DNA from: Casuarina equisetifolia
Taxonomy: Eukaryota; Streptophyta; Magnoliopsida; Fagales; Casuarinaceae
DNA: 64,000 bases
Reading direction: 5' to 3'
NCBI GenBank assembly: GCA_028551475.1
Contig: CM052361.1
Location: forward strand, 24,937,491 to 25,001,490
Part shown: positions 1 to 11,504 of the stretch, piece by piece
Layout of the letters: every line of letters begins with the position of its first letter
Numbering within the stretch: position 1 is the stretch's first letter
Made by a program: the position numbers and the translations under genes
The notes under the pieces: model-generated
Seen by the model: the letters and a program-made list of their open reading frames with translations, nothing else
The model's database searches: none
Told to the model about the DNA's origin: nothing

Positions 1-1001
1 TTAGGAACCCAAACTTCTTTTCTTTTTGGATTACATTCTTTGTGTCCAAAGCAATTGCATACTTTACATTTTATAGGAACCCAACAATTATAAACTTGTA
101 CTTCATATGGTTCCTTTTTACCCATGTCTATTTCAAATTTTTCAGGGAAATCACTATTAATATCCATCACGATACACACTTTTGCATATGATAATCGAAG
201 CTTTTGTTCTATTGCTTTATCCATGTGTAGTGGTTTTCCTAACATACTACTTACATAACTCATTCCTGTATTGGTCCATAGCACATGAAGGACATTATAT
301 AATCGAACCCAAATGGAAACTGCAGAAATTTTTACTCTTTCCAATCTAATGAAAGGATGTCATTTCTGAAGGAAAAGTGGTCGACTTGCAATATCCCATA
401 CTCCTACTTCCATAACCTATTCCATTTTCTTAATATTTGAGAAGCAAAAGAAAAAGAAATCATCTTTAGTTGCTAAAATTTCAGATATGTTTTCTTTTCC
501 CTATAATTTTTCCACAAGTCTTTTCACTAAATAATAAGAGATATTGTCCGTTAAGAAATCTCCCACAAGACAGTTTTCAAAGTGACTTTTACCTTCATCA
601 ATAGCCTTTGGTGGAGGCTTTACAACAAGTTCGTTTCCCTTCATGGAAGGAGGATGATAATCTAATTTAGCTGTTTTCATAAGATTACCCAGTGCAATAT
701 GTTTCCAAGACACCCCATCTCTACTAATAAGTGCATTAGTTTTTTGACTATTTGTTACAATTATAGAGATATTCTCTTGAACTTTGTCAACAACACTAAC
801 AATTTCTGCTTGAGATAATCCTTTACTACTTTCAAGTTCACCAACGTTATCCAAAGTATAAGTATCAATACTTTTACCTGAATCATCAATGCTTGATTTG
901 AAAAGTGAAGCCATAATTTCTACTACCAACTCAGATTTTGTAGGATTTAAGACACTTCCCCCATTCATAGGAACTTTATCACTTTGAGTATGTGGCATCA
1001 A
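1..1001 (-). pseudogene. LINE-type DUF4283 / zinc-knuckle ORF, broken
   Basis: On the minus strand the frame opens at 1001 and reads through a DUF4283-like segment (motif near 540: ENCLVGDFLTD) to a TAG at 501-503. The same frame continues to the window edge with another TAG at 417-419. Downstream residues still match the family: a GKPLHMDKA-like stretch near 225-245, an ISYAKVC-like stretch near 180, and a Cys/His cluster (CKVCNCFGHKEC) at about 22-60, followed by EVWVPK. DUF4283 followed by a zinc knuckle is the usual first part of plant LINE ORFs, where it is thought to bind nucleic acid. No reverse transcriptase is visible because the element runs off the left edge. The two in-frame stops make it a pseudogene. 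A domesticated host copy is possible but unlikely. Confidence 0.75.
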
Positions 1002-1420
1002 TTCTGCATTTATATAATCAATTGTTCAGGAAACTCATTTTCTATTAACAGAGAGTAACTCAGGATCGATACGGTCTACCAATTTGACCATAGACAGATT
1101 TAAAAAGAAGACTAAATTGATGTCTACAACTACCTTCTTCTACTTTTTCTACCTTTTGAATCTTTATGGGCTCCCTTATCTTTCCGTCACCCTTTTTGTC
1201 ATCCCTTCACCATTCAAATCAATGAACTTTGACAACACCAAAACCATAATAGTCTTCCCTATTTTGACTTTAATGAGAGAAGTTGCCTCTCAAATTTTTC
1301 TCCCAATGTCAAGCAAAACTCCTTCCAAAACTACTCGTTCAACCCGTTGCCACCCCAGGTTCACACTTGCATGCCGCCACTCATCACCGCTTGCCATTCA
1401 TTCACATGGTTTTTCTAGAT
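1002..1420. other. No gene recognised
   Basis: This is possibly the 5' part of the LINE that lies to the left. I could not match reading frames on either strand to a family. The 122-codon plus frame here has no recognisable domain and runs straight into the adjacent minisatellite. Confidence 0.4.
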
Positions 1421-1504
1421 CCACCCCACAGAGATGCCAATCCACCCCATAAAGATGCCGATCCACCCCACAGAGATGCCGATCTGCCTTACAGAGATGC
1501 CGAT
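1421..1504. repeat. 21-bp minisatellite, four units
   Basis: Four head-to-tail 21-bp units lie at 1421-1441, 1442-1462, 1463-1483 and 1484-1504, and a degenerate fifth follows. The core shared by all units is agatgcc(a/g)at. Because 21 is a multiple of three, the plus frame shows a repeated PPHRDAD-like heptapeptide, but no gene around it is recognisable. Confidence 0.85.
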
Positions 1505-1624
1505 TTGCCTCTAGTGGAGCAACTAGCGTGGTCACTCGCTTGTACGCGCTGCCAATCGCCGACTTTGGCTCCCCATGTTTTCACAGTTTTCTCTCGTCGC
1601 AAGGGTTTTCCTTCTTTTCGGCAT

Positions 1625-2171
1625 AATGAATATCACTTTATTTTTCCATTACCATTGTTATTGTCAATTCTATCATTATCATTTTATACAAACTAATTCA
1701 ACTTTTTTTTTTATTTTGTTTTTTATTACTGATTTCTATGGTTGTCTTTTTTTATTTTATTTTATTTTATTAGGTGTTAATGATTTTTATTAGACAATAG
1801 AGTATCACATTTAAGAAAATAAAATTTTTAATGTACTTTATAAGTTTTGATAACATCTCTCTTTAATAAGACTATGACTACAGATAGTCGTTTATGTGAT
1901 TTCAACAATCTCAAAAAGGACTTAATCCTTTGCTAACAATAAGATTGAGGCTAGAAAAAAAGAGAATATTGGAAAAAATATGCCTTACGTGTTTAAAACT
2001 TACTTAAATAAGATCTTTTAAAGAGAGGTAGATATGACCATTTTCTTCTCCTAGTTATCTTATTAGTTTAATACAAATAAAATCTATGTTAAAGGACCAT
2101 AGCAAAGTTATTGCTATTTAACCCTGGTACATGTAAAAACGTATAACCCATTTGGAATGAGCATTTTGTAA
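1625..2171. other. AT-rich flank of element C, no gene
   Basis: A single copy of the unit that is tandemly repeated near 44695-45500 lies at about 1625-1790. Unique AT-rich sequence follows and is matched in copy 2 at about 45530-45922. No gene is seen. This is the pre-insertion flank of element C. Confidence 0.6.
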
Positions 2172-2792
2172 TGGACTTATAGAAAATCTTTTCAATGCTC
2201 AGCTTTGGGCTCAGAACTAAGTCAACCTAATCAAGATCACTACAATGGGAGTTTTGAAGGAAGAGAAAAGGAGAGTTTAGGACTAAAGAGTATTGGAAGA
2301 AGTATAAAGTGCATAAAGATAAAGAAATCCTAGAAGAATCCTTTTATATAGGTGTTTATCATTTTTTAAGAACTTAATGCAACAATTAGATTTTGAAATA
2401 TGTATGTTGAATTAGGAAACTTATATTTTTGTTTTGAAAATATTTGAATTAAGACTAACGTTACAACAATGAAGATTGAATTATATCAATAGTCTTATTT
2501 AATAGTGCATCTATTACAATTGAAATAATCGGTAACGTCCCTCTAATAAGGAATGCAGTAACATCCAAGTAAAATCAAATACAAGGAAACACAAAAGGAA
2601 ACAAATGGGCATCACCCAAGTGAACGACCCAACAACAAAGGAAACTAAAGGTTCTAGACTCGTACTTACATAGCTTGTTCATAGGCCTATACTGCAAGTC
2701 CAAAACATAGAAATCTGACTCATACTCACTTGACTAGCCCATCGACTCATACTACCAATTACAAACATTCTTCCTTATTTAATTTTGTGACA
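2172..2792 (-). repeat. Element C, 3' LTR (copy 1)
   Basis: This stretch is similar to about 13848-14487: both contain agaaaatc near the start, a TTTATA-type box and the string gactaacgttacaacaatgaag. It begins with TGG and ends TGTGACA at 2792, followed by CCCTCATTAT, which reads as a purine tract on the minus strand. A LINE is inserted in the equivalent LTR of copy 2, and this LTR preserves the empty site near 2607. Confidence 0.75.
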
Positions 2793-2904
2793 CCCTCATT
2801 ATCTATAAGTAATGGACAATAAGATCTTTGAATTGCCAAAGATCTCCTTCAAACTTTCACATTACTTCACCCTCTGATAAGCCTTTCCACTTCATCAAGA
2901 ACCT

Positions 2905-3793
2905 TCATCTTAAATGAACTTTCTTTTTATAAAAGATATCATTAACAAATATTGTTTTTGCTTCTTTCTCAAAAGAGGTCATCATCATTGGAGGGGCCCT
3001 TAATGGCTTGCTCCATTTAGCATTTTCCATATCCTTATGGGAGGGTCCCAATTTACTCACACGAAATATAGGATGAATCTTAAGGTTAGGTAGAAGATCT
3101 AATTGATAGGCCACTTTTCCAACTTTCTCTGTTACTTCAAATGGTCATTTGTATTCATGAATTAGTCCCTTATGAAAAGGACAATAAGCTTTATATCATA
3201 ACGGAATAAACTTTATCATCACTAGAACCCCAACATTATATCCCCTTGGCCTTCTCTTCTTGTTGGCCCATCTTTTCATCCACTTTGTTACTTTATTTAG
3301 ATAAGATCTCATCACATCTACTTTTTTTTTGTCATGACTTAACCATATCAAAAGCATTAGGGCACTAACCTAAATGTTTCATTTCCAAGCTAGAAAAGTT
3401 AATGGTTATTGCCCTATCACTAACTCAAATTGGCTTTTATTCATTGATTCACTCTTTTAAAAATTATAGGAAAACTAAGGTACATCTATTAGTTTCACCT
3501 AATCATTCTTATTCTTACTCACGAAGTGCCTAAAATAGAACTTCATAAGGTTATTTACCCCCTCTATTTGCTTGTCTATTTTAGGATGAAAGCTTATGGG
3601 AATTGAAATTCTAAGAGTAGCAACTCAAATAGCTCCTTCCATAGCCCTTATGAATCGTGGATCTTTATCATTAATAATACTCTACGGTAGTCCTCTAAAC
3701 TTTACTATGTGTTTGAAGAAGAGTTAAGTTGTGACTTCTCTTAGACATTTCATAGAGGCTGGTATGAAGGTTACATATTTGAAGAGTCAATCT
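2905..3793 (-). pseudogene. Element C integrase, core C-part and C-terminus
   Basis: Minus-strand frames read an integrase core remnant (about 3560-3790: KYVTFIPAS, FFKHIVKFRGLP, IINDKDPRFI). Next come the C-terminal region (KKRRPRGYNVG) and the gypsy tail (VAYQLDLLPNLKIHPIF, then SKLGPSHKD) ending near 2905. These match the catalytic-core end and C-terminal domain of Ty3/gypsy integrases. Several stops and frameshifts interrupt it. The 5' part of the same gene resumes beyond 11505, on the far side of the nested elements. Confidence 0.8.
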
Positions 3794-3798
3794 ACCAC
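3794..3798. other. Left target-site duplication ACCAC of LTR-B
   Basis: ACCAC directly precedes the TG of LTR-B and recurs at 11500-11504 directly after its terminal CA. A 5 bp duplication is what Ty3/gypsy integrases produce. Confidence 0.85.
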
Positions 3799-4841
3799 TG
3801 TTTGGTGAAATCTTACATGTAAGTGTATATGTCAAATAACTAATATAATGATAAGTAAGATATCATCCCACAAAGACTAATGATTACTAAACTAACTAAT
3901 TACTAAAGGTGAACAACTCCTAAAATTTACCTAGTGCATGAAAATGGTAGAACATAGATTAACTAATTGAATTTAAAAGAACTTAATAAATAGGACATGT
4001 TAGAGCATCCAATTCACTTAACTATTAGGTGTGAATGTAAATCATTTATACTTGTAAGATTGATTATATTCATGTGATGGTAGAATTTTTTAATTTATTC
4101 ACTATTTCATGTCTAGGTATAACAAACTTACTTAGCTCATTAACTCATTATATTTCTATATAAATTGAAATGAACTAAGTGCATTAAGATTTATGAGCAT
4201 TCCAGTTTACACCTAAAGCCACATAAACAATATGGTATATGTCTATCATATTAATCTATGACTACAAATTACAAGAAGTAACTACATTTTCTTTCTTGTT
4301 TGTCTCAAACATGTAAATTAAATCATTTAAATGGTACTTAATTACTTAAATGCACTACACTTAATAATATGTAACTTCACATTAACAAAATATCTCACAA
4401 AATACAAAAATCATAACATTCATACCATTATAATCAAGTTATATCTTAGCTCTAACAAACTAAACTAAAACATGAAATATATACAAATAGAAATAGTGCA
4501 AGAAATTAAACAAAGTGTTCTTTGAATTAAAAACACAAAAGTTGTCACCAATATGTCTTCAATTCACAAAAAACATTGCATAAATCTACACATTAAAAGG
4601 AGGAAAAGAAGTTGCCTGAAAAAATAAGGAGAAAACATGTCACACATGTTGCCATTACGCATTGTCACGCATTGTCACGCACTGCCATATGCCGCCCTGC
4701 ACTTTAGAAAAACCACCGGAAAACATTAGGGATGATTCTTGGAGTGCCAATATGCAAAAAACATCACACATATCTATTGTAAAAATGCCACAAATCTACC
4801 AGAACCAAGCTAGATCGTGTTTACTACCTCTTGTTGGAAAC

Positions 4842-6138
4842 TGTTCGGTGAATTTTAAATGCAAGTAAACATGTCGAACAAGTAATATAATGATAAGAAA
4901 AGTATCATCCCACAGAGATTGGTGATTACTATGCAAACTAATTACTAACGGTGAACAACTTCTAGAATTTATCTAACAAATCCAAATTGATAGAGAATAA
5001 ACTAATCAACTAAATTTAATAAAACTAAATACACAAAATATGTTAAAGTGTCCGATTTCACCATAACTATGAGGTACTAATGTAAATTATGTATGCTTGC
5101 AAGAGGGATAATATCTATGTGATGGCGGAACTTCCTAATTTATTTACTATCCTATGTCTAGGTATAACAAACCTACTTAGTTCATTAATTCACTATATTT
5201 CTATATGTGAATTGAAACAAACCAAATGCATTAGGATCTATGAACATTCCCAATTTACAATAAACCTTTCGATTATCTTATCACCAAAAGCCACACAAAC
5301 AACATGGTATATGTCTATCCACATTTAATTCATAGTTATATATTATAAGAAGCAATTGCATATTATTACCTCTCAGTCTCAAACATGCACATCAAATCAT
5401 TCAAGTGGTGGCCAATCACTTAAAAGCATTAAGCATAAATATATATTACTCGCATAAATAAAATATCTTGCAAAACATAATAATCATAAGATTCATAATA
5501 TCATAATTAGGTTACATCATAGCTCTAACAAAAATAAACTAAAGCATAAAGAAATAATGAGGAAGAATAATAATAGGGAATAAAGAAGGCATCTTGTATC
5601 CAAGAACAAGAAGTTTGTCACCCTTTTTGCCTTCTTTTCAAGAAAACCTTAAATTCTTAGCCTCTCTCTTGGGTTGTGCTTAATTTCCTCCCCCTTCTTC
5701 TTTTGCCTCTTCTCTTCTTTTAAATAAGGTTTAGGTTTAGACCTACTCTTATCTTAGTAGAATTGGGTTTTAGAGATCTAAAACAATTGGGTTTTGAACT
5801 CTTAATTTAATTAGGTTTTGAACTCCTAATTTAATTAGGCTTTGAACTCCTAATATGATTAGGTTTTCTAATTATTTAGAAAACCCAATAACAATAAAAG
5901 CTAATAACAATCATTCAAAGCCCAAGCCCATCTTGACTCTCTTGATCTTGATATTACGATTTTGCCAGACAATAAGCATCAGGCTCTCCATGTTCATCGC
6001 TTTTCTCCTTGCCTCGTTGTGCTACATAAACAAAATAAATTTAGGTAAATAAAGAGGAGTTCAAATGTTTTCTCACAATTATTAAAGTTATTTATTCCCT
6101 AAAATAGGTAAAATAACTCTATAAAAATAGAGTTATCA
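4842..6138 (-). repeat. Element A, 3' LTR
   Basis: This is the left LTR, downstream on the coding strand. It starts TGTTCGGTGAATTTTAAATG and ends AGAGTTATCA. The small plus-strand frames at 5089-5328 and 5855-6052 recur at the same place in the other LTR only because the LTRs are duplicates; they are not genes. Confidence 0.95.
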
Positions 6139-6152
6139 AAACCCCCAAACTT
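6139..6152 (-). promoter_or_regulatory. Element A polypurine tract
   Basis: Directly inside the left LTR the plus strand reads AAACCCCCAAACTT, so the minus strand carries AAGTTTGGGGGTTT right before the LTR TG. This is the expected place and composition of the plus-strand priming tract. Confidence 0.8.
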
Positions 6153-7742
6153 AACATTTTGCTAGTCCTTTAGCAAAAGCAATAAACAATATATGTTTTA
6201 GACAAAACCCCTTCATGAAATTTTCTCATAATTGCTTAAACTTAACAATTCAAAGAAAAATATAACTTTCATCCAAACACCACAATTGTTTTATGAGATA
6301 AGATAGACTTTTAACTATGTTGACCACGTGTGTGTGTGTGAGTCCTTATCTTTTCAACTACATGCACTCCAAATAGATTCACATTAATATGCAATCTTTC
6401 AAAATCTTTAACCAAACCTCATATGTTTGCTTTTCATTCCTCTCTCCACTAATGTAAACCAATCATCTAATCAAAAATCAATAGGACTTTTATAAGCTTG
6501 TAATGTAAGGCTAGGCTAAGGATAAGATGAAAGTCATTTGAGGCTTAATTCACCCATGAACACATTACTTTCTAAGATCTCATAAAAAACTCTTGTAACT
6601 AACTACCATCACTTTTCTTTTTTCTTTTTTTTTTGCAAATGATATTTCTATCACCACTTCTCTCATTCTTTTCTTCCTAAAAATACTTGATTTCACTTGG
6701 ATTTTAAGACTCACAAAAGTCATAATCATGCTTGCAATAATAAAGCAAGTAGTAGGACTAGAAATGTAACCATTATAATCTTATCTTGCTGATGATATCC
6801 AACTACTATGCAAAAGTCAGTTTCTGAACCTTGAGTGGCTTGAATTTGACAATAAGTAATAAGAGATTTCCAATCTTGAACAGATGTTTCATTTCCTTTT
6901 TCTTTTCTTTTTTTTTTTTGCATTCACAAAAGCAACATATTATGCTACATAATTATTGCAATCAACATACTTCCCATATAACATCCTTCCTCTCCTTCCT
7001 CTTAACTTCTCTTCACTCAAATAAACTTATATCCTAAAAATCAATATGTTCAAGGGTGCGGGATGAAAAGATAACTTGTCAAAGGCTCAAAGGTAAATAT
7101 ATATGTGGGTGTCATAAAAAAATAAATAAGAATCAAGGCTCAGTGGGGTGACTGATGATAAATAAATATGATTAGCTTGAAAGGTTCAAATGATCCAAAG
7201 AATGGCTTAAATAATTTTCTCAATTAGATGCAGCCTAGGATTTCGCCTCAAGAGGAAATCAAACAAATTCTAAGATCCAGATGAGATCTAAGAAAATCAC
7301 ATACTTCACATGAATGTTCTCTAGAGATACACACAATTTAAAAAATGAAGGACTTTTAGTGTTCAATAGGTGGATCAACATAATCAAAATCACACTTAAC
7401 TCACACCACAATTGCAGGTTTGAACAAAATCTATATCTTCCAAAGAATTACCAAGAATTCACAACATGGGATGTAATCATGACATAAAAAAAAAATTTCA
7501 ATCAAATTTAGCACAAAGGTTCTTTCCCTACCCCTAAACTTGAATGAAGTATTGTCCTCAATGCAAAAATAAAAGAGAGTAATAATAATGAAGGAATAGG
7601 AATGAGAAAACTCCCTTGATTATAGGTCATATCCACGTAGAGCTCTGAGGAGATGGTGGTGACAAAACTTTCAATAAAAGACTAAAATGAAAATACTTGG
7701 GTTGCTTCCCAAGAAGCGCTTGCTTTATAGTTTTCAGCCAAA
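6153..7742 (-). other. Element A non-coding internal region
   Basis: About 1.6 kb between the gag end and the polypurine tract, where pol would lie in an autonomous element. No protease, YxDD reverse transcriptase or integrase motif is seen in any frame. It contains a short (TG)n run near 6329-6340. It is alignable with 50450-52150 of element B, so this pol-less spacer is a family trait and not a one-off deletion. Confidence 0.7.
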
Positions 7743-9412
7743 CTATCCTGGATGTTGTTGCTTAAGGAGGACGAAATGTAATAGTTTAGGAGACAACTTA
7801 TGTTGCATAATGGTTGAGCATTCTGCAATCAACGCTACTGTCTTATATATTTCCAGCTTCCTTTTGTTCTCTAGTATCTCTTTTAAAAGTTCTGCATAAT
7901 TGATCAATTGAACTGGAGCATCTACAAAAGGAGTGTTGATGTGCAATTTTAAAGATATATCAAGGAATTCCAAAAATTGCTTATCTCTTTTTTGTTGCTG
8001 GAATCTATGGGGAGATGGAGCTAAAGGCATAAAGGGCATAGGATTTTCTAGAACAAGCTTACTCCTAGGTGCCCCCTTCAAGTTATATGCTGACATCCTT
8101 ATCTATTCCCTTAAAAATCTCCTTGTTAGCATCATCTTCTCTTACTTGCTTGCCACATGTTAGGGTTATTACCTCTACAGTATCTATAGGGCTTTTCTCC
8201 ACATCACTAGGCAAAGGACCCTCCTGATTCTTTGAGATCATACTGATGAGCTGACTCATTTGCACCTCTAATTTTCAGATTGAAGCTTCTTGTCTCTGAA
8301 AACTCGCTTCTTGATTTTGAAATCTTACTTCAATCCTCTTTGTAAAGTTCTGTGTGGTACTGGCCAGCTCACTAATCATGTCCTCATAGTTAGGTTTCAC
8401 CTCTTCTGTTTGCCAAAATGTTGGTTGTGGTCTCATCTCACTTGGGTTACTCCATAAATGAGTTTGATGGTTATGCCATCTTAGATTGTACATATTTGAG
8501 TAATAATCGTTTTGTGACCTGTTAGGAATCCCAACAAAATTAGCATAATCATTATATTGATCATAAGGGTTACCCACTTGACATTCCATGCTCTTATGTG
8601 CTCCACCACAAAATTCACATGATTTACTCTGATGTCTACCAACTAGAGTATTTAGGTTGTCTATCTTCTCATTAAGCACTTTTAATTGTGTACACATTGT
8701 GGTGAAGATATCTACTTCATGGACTCCACTTGCTTGATGCATCGGTAGTCTCTCAGTAGACCATTGATAGTTATTGAATGTCATCTCCTCTAAAAGCTCA
8801 TATGCCTTTTTTGGTGTTTTGTTGTGTAAAGACCCCCCTGCAGTTGCATCAATTATGAAACGGAGATTTGTATTAGATCCATCATAAAAAATTTGTACCT
8901 GTAACCATATGGGTAGTCCATGATGTGGACATCTCTTCAAAAGTTCCTTGAATCTTTCCCAAGCTTCATATAATGATTCGTTATCCATCTGTGTAAAAGT
9001 GATAATATCTTTGCGCATTTTTGCAGATTTTGCAAAAGGAAAGAACTTACAAAGAAATTTCTGAGTCAAATCATTCCATGTAGTAATTGATCCTGTAGGA
9101 AGAGAATAGAGCCAACTTTTGGCTTTGTCCCTAAGAGAAAATGGAAATAGTCTTAACTTGATAGCATCATCTGTGACTCCATTGTACTTGATTAGGTCAC
9201 AGATTTCAAGGAAGGCTTTCAATATGAGCATTTGGATCATCATTCGATAGTCCACTAAATTGCAAGGAGTTTTGAAGCATTTGGATGAGTGTTGGCTTGA
9301 TCTCAAAGTTGTTTGCTTGAATTTTAGGCCTCTTAATGCTTGATGTGGCATTCCAAAATGTTGGTGCAGCATAGTCTTTTAAAAGTCTATATGTACCATC
9401 ATATCTCTCCAT
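7743..9412 (-). pseudogene. Element A gag (Retrotrans_gag), frameshifted
   Basis: The N-terminus starts at 9412 (MERYDGTYRLLKDY...). An extra C near 9210 shifts the frame into the long frame ending at 8275. That frame holds the gag domain (LRLFPFSLRDKAKSWL, then FPFAKSAKMR, YEAWERFKELLKRCPHHGLP, then AYELLEEMTFNNYQW) and a zinc-knuckle-like CX2CX3HX4C at about 8595-8635. An in-frame TGA at 8275-8277 follows, then a TAA and a +1 shift near 8080. The last part (PRSKLVLENP, FLEFLDISLKLHIN, NKRKLE) is the linker that leads to protease in relatives, and it ends at 7743 with no protease. Gag forms the particle in which retroelement RNA is reverse-transcribed. The lesions make this copy non-functional. 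Confidence 0.88.
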
Positions 9413-9605
9413 CCTTGTTGTTTAATCTTTTAACAATAACAACTTAACAAGGAATTTTTTTTTTAAGGAAAAAAAATAATATATAAAAATAAAAGTAAAG
9501 AGTAAAAAAAATAATTAAGAAAAATGATTTTTTTTAAAGAAAATAAAGGCTAGATTAAACCTAGAAATTATTTGGTATTAATATTAATTAGCATTAAAAC
9601 AACCG

Positions 9606-9624
9606 ATCCCCGGCAACGGCACCA
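9606..9624 (-). promoter_or_regulatory. Element A primer-binding site (tRNA-Asp type)
   Basis: On the minus strand this reads TGGTGCCGTTGCCGGGGAT, six bases after the end of the 5' LTR. It is one base from the widespread gypsy primer site complementary to tRNA-Asp (TGGCGCCGTTGCCGGGGAT). It fixes the orientation of element A as minus. Confidence 0.88.
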
Positions 9625-9630
9625 AAAACT

Positions 9631-10927
9631 TGTTCGGTGAATTTTAAATGCAAGTGAACATGTCGAACAAGTAATATAATGATAAGAAAAGTATCGTCCC
9701 ACAGAGATTGGTGATTACTATGCCAACTAATTACTAACGGTGAACAACTCCTAAAATTTATCTAACAAATTCAAATTGATAGAGAATAAACTAATCAACT
9801 AAATTTAATAAAACTAAATACACAAAATATGTTAGAGTGTCCGATTTCACCATAACTATGAGGTACTAATGTAAATTATGTATGCTTGCAAGAGGGATAA
9901 TATCTATGTGATGGCGGAACTTCCTAATTTATTTACTATCCTATGTCTAGGTATAGCAAACCTACTTAGTTCATTAATTCACTATATTTCTATATGTGAA
10001 TTGAAACAAACCAAATGCATTAGGATCTATGAACATTCCCAGTTTACAATAAATCTTTCGATTATCTTATCACCAAAAGCCACACAAACAACATGGTATA
10101 TGTCTATCCACATTTAATTCATAGTTATATATTATAAGAAGCAATTGCATATTATTACCTCTCAGTCTCAAACATGCACATCAAATCATTCAAGTGGTGG
10201 CCAATCACTTAAAAGCATTAAGCATAAATATATATAACTCGCATAAATAAAATATCTTACAAAACATAATAATCATAAGATTCATAATATCATAATTAGG
10301 TTATATTGTAGCTCTAACAAAAATAAACTAAAGCATAAAGAAATAATGAGGAAGAATAATAATAGGGAATAAAGAAGGCATCTTGAATCTAAGAACAAGA
10401 AGTCTATCACCCTTTTTGCCTTCTTTTCAAGAAAACCTTGAATTCTTAGCCTCTCTCTTGAGTTGTGCTCAATTTCCTCCCCTTCCTTCTTTTGCCTCTT
10501 CTTTTCTCTTAAATAAGGTTTAGGTTTAAACCTACTCTTATCTTAGTAGAATTGGGTTTTAGAGATTTAAAACAATTGGGTTTTGAACTCTTAATTTAAT
10601 TAGGTTTTGAACTCCTAATTTAATTAGGCTTTGAACTCCTAATATGATTAGGCTTTCTAATTATTTAGAAAACCCAATAACATTAAAAGCTAATAACAAT
10701 CATTCAAAGCCCAAGCCCATCTTGACTCTCTTGATCTTGATATTACGATTTTGCCACACAATAAGCATCAAGCTCTCCATGTTCATCCTTTTTCTCCTTG
10801 CCTCGTTGTGCTACATAAACAAAATAAATTTAGGTAAATAAAGAGGAGTTCAAATGTTTTCTCACAATTATTAAAGTTATTTATTCCCTAAAATAGGTAA
10901 AATAACTCTATAAAAATAGAGTTATCA
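9631..10927 (-). repeat. Element A, 5' LTR
   Basis: This is the right LTR and the promoter-bearing one for the minus-strand element. It ends GAGTTATCA and is followed by the duplicated GAAAC. There is no net length difference from the left LTR. Confidence 0.95.
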
Positions 10928-11499
10928 GAAACCATCACAAAACTGTATGAATTTACTGCAGAAACACCAAAAATACACTAAAAGGACAAATCTATTCCCA
11001 CCTCACCAAAAAATGCTAGAATTTGGCTAGAAAAGTGTTATCACACATAAAAAATGGGTCACGTTATCACATGACCACCTTTTTGCATAGGTCTCCAAAA
11101 GAGATGAATGCTAACAATGTTTCGATTAGCAGTCGCATGACCGTCTCACACCGGCAGTCACCCTCCTCTCTCTTTTTGTTTCACTTCAATTTAACAATCA
11201 TTTTGGCTCTTTCCACTCTCTCCCTTCTTTGGTTTCTCATACTTGCCTACACAATAATTCACTTGCACAATAATAGCCTTTTTCTTTTACTTTGTCTTTT
11301 CTTTTCTTTCCTTTTCTTTCCTTTTTCCTTTCTTACGCTAATTTGTTGTTTCTTTTCTTTCCTTTTCTTTTATTTTAGGTTTGCTCTGTAAAAAAAAAAA
11401 TGTAAAAAAATGTAAACAAATACAAATATACTTTAGTAGATCCAACATTAGATATTACTTAAAGTAATTAGAAAAACCTTATAAAAACTAAAGTTATCA

Positions 11500-11504
11500 A
11501 CCAC
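11500..11504. other. Right target-site duplication ACCAC of LTR-B
   Basis: ACCAC follows the terminal CA of LTR-B at once, and sequence of the element C integrase resumes from here. Confidence 0.85.

Larger units (their letters stand above)
4842..10927 (-). mobile_element. Element A: complete gag-only LTR retrotransposon
   Basis: A complete 6,086-bp element on the minus strand. Two 1,297-bp LTRs (4842-6138, 9631-10927) are collinear at a constant offset of 4,789 bp, with about 35 differences counted by eye (about 97% identical). Both run TG...CA, and the 5-bp duplication GAAAC flanks the element (4837-4841, 10928-10932). It has an Asp-tRNA-type primer site and a polypurine tract. The only protein seen is gag plus the start of the gag-protease linker. 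Protease, reverse transcriptase, RNase H and integrase are absent. That matches the TR-GAG class of non-autonomous elements; the gag resembles Athila/Tat-type gypsy gag. It must have been mobilised by pol supplied from elsewhere. Confidence 0.92.
3799..11499 (-). mobile_element. Solo LTR of element B, split by element A
   Basis: An LTR of about 1610 bp is split into 3799-4841 and 10933-11499. It starts TGTTTGGTG and ends GTTATCA. The flanks carry the duplicated ACCAC, and there is no internal region or second LTR, so it is a solo LTR left by LTR-LTR recombination. It matches both LTRs of the full-length B element in copy 2 (48844-50436 and 55131-56768). It includes a long pyrimidine tract (about 11279-11390) and a run of short GC-rich CACG/GCATTGTCAC repeats (about 4636-4700). 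Confidence 0.85.

Noticed and set aside
1421..1504. Possible CRISPR-like array
   Set aside because: Units are directly adjacent with no spacers, and the sequence is plant nuclear DNA.
1283..1696. Plus frame with repeated RDAD peptides
   Set aside because: Produced by the 21-bp minisatellite; no start context, domain or second copy.
5089..5328. 79-codon frame repeated at 9878-10117
   Set aside because: It lies inside the two LTRs of element A; the near-identity reflects LTR duplication, not coding constraint.
11023..11391. 122-codon plus frame with a Phe/Leu-rich end
   Set aside because: It lies inside LTR-B; the hydrophobic tail is the translation of the T/C tract.
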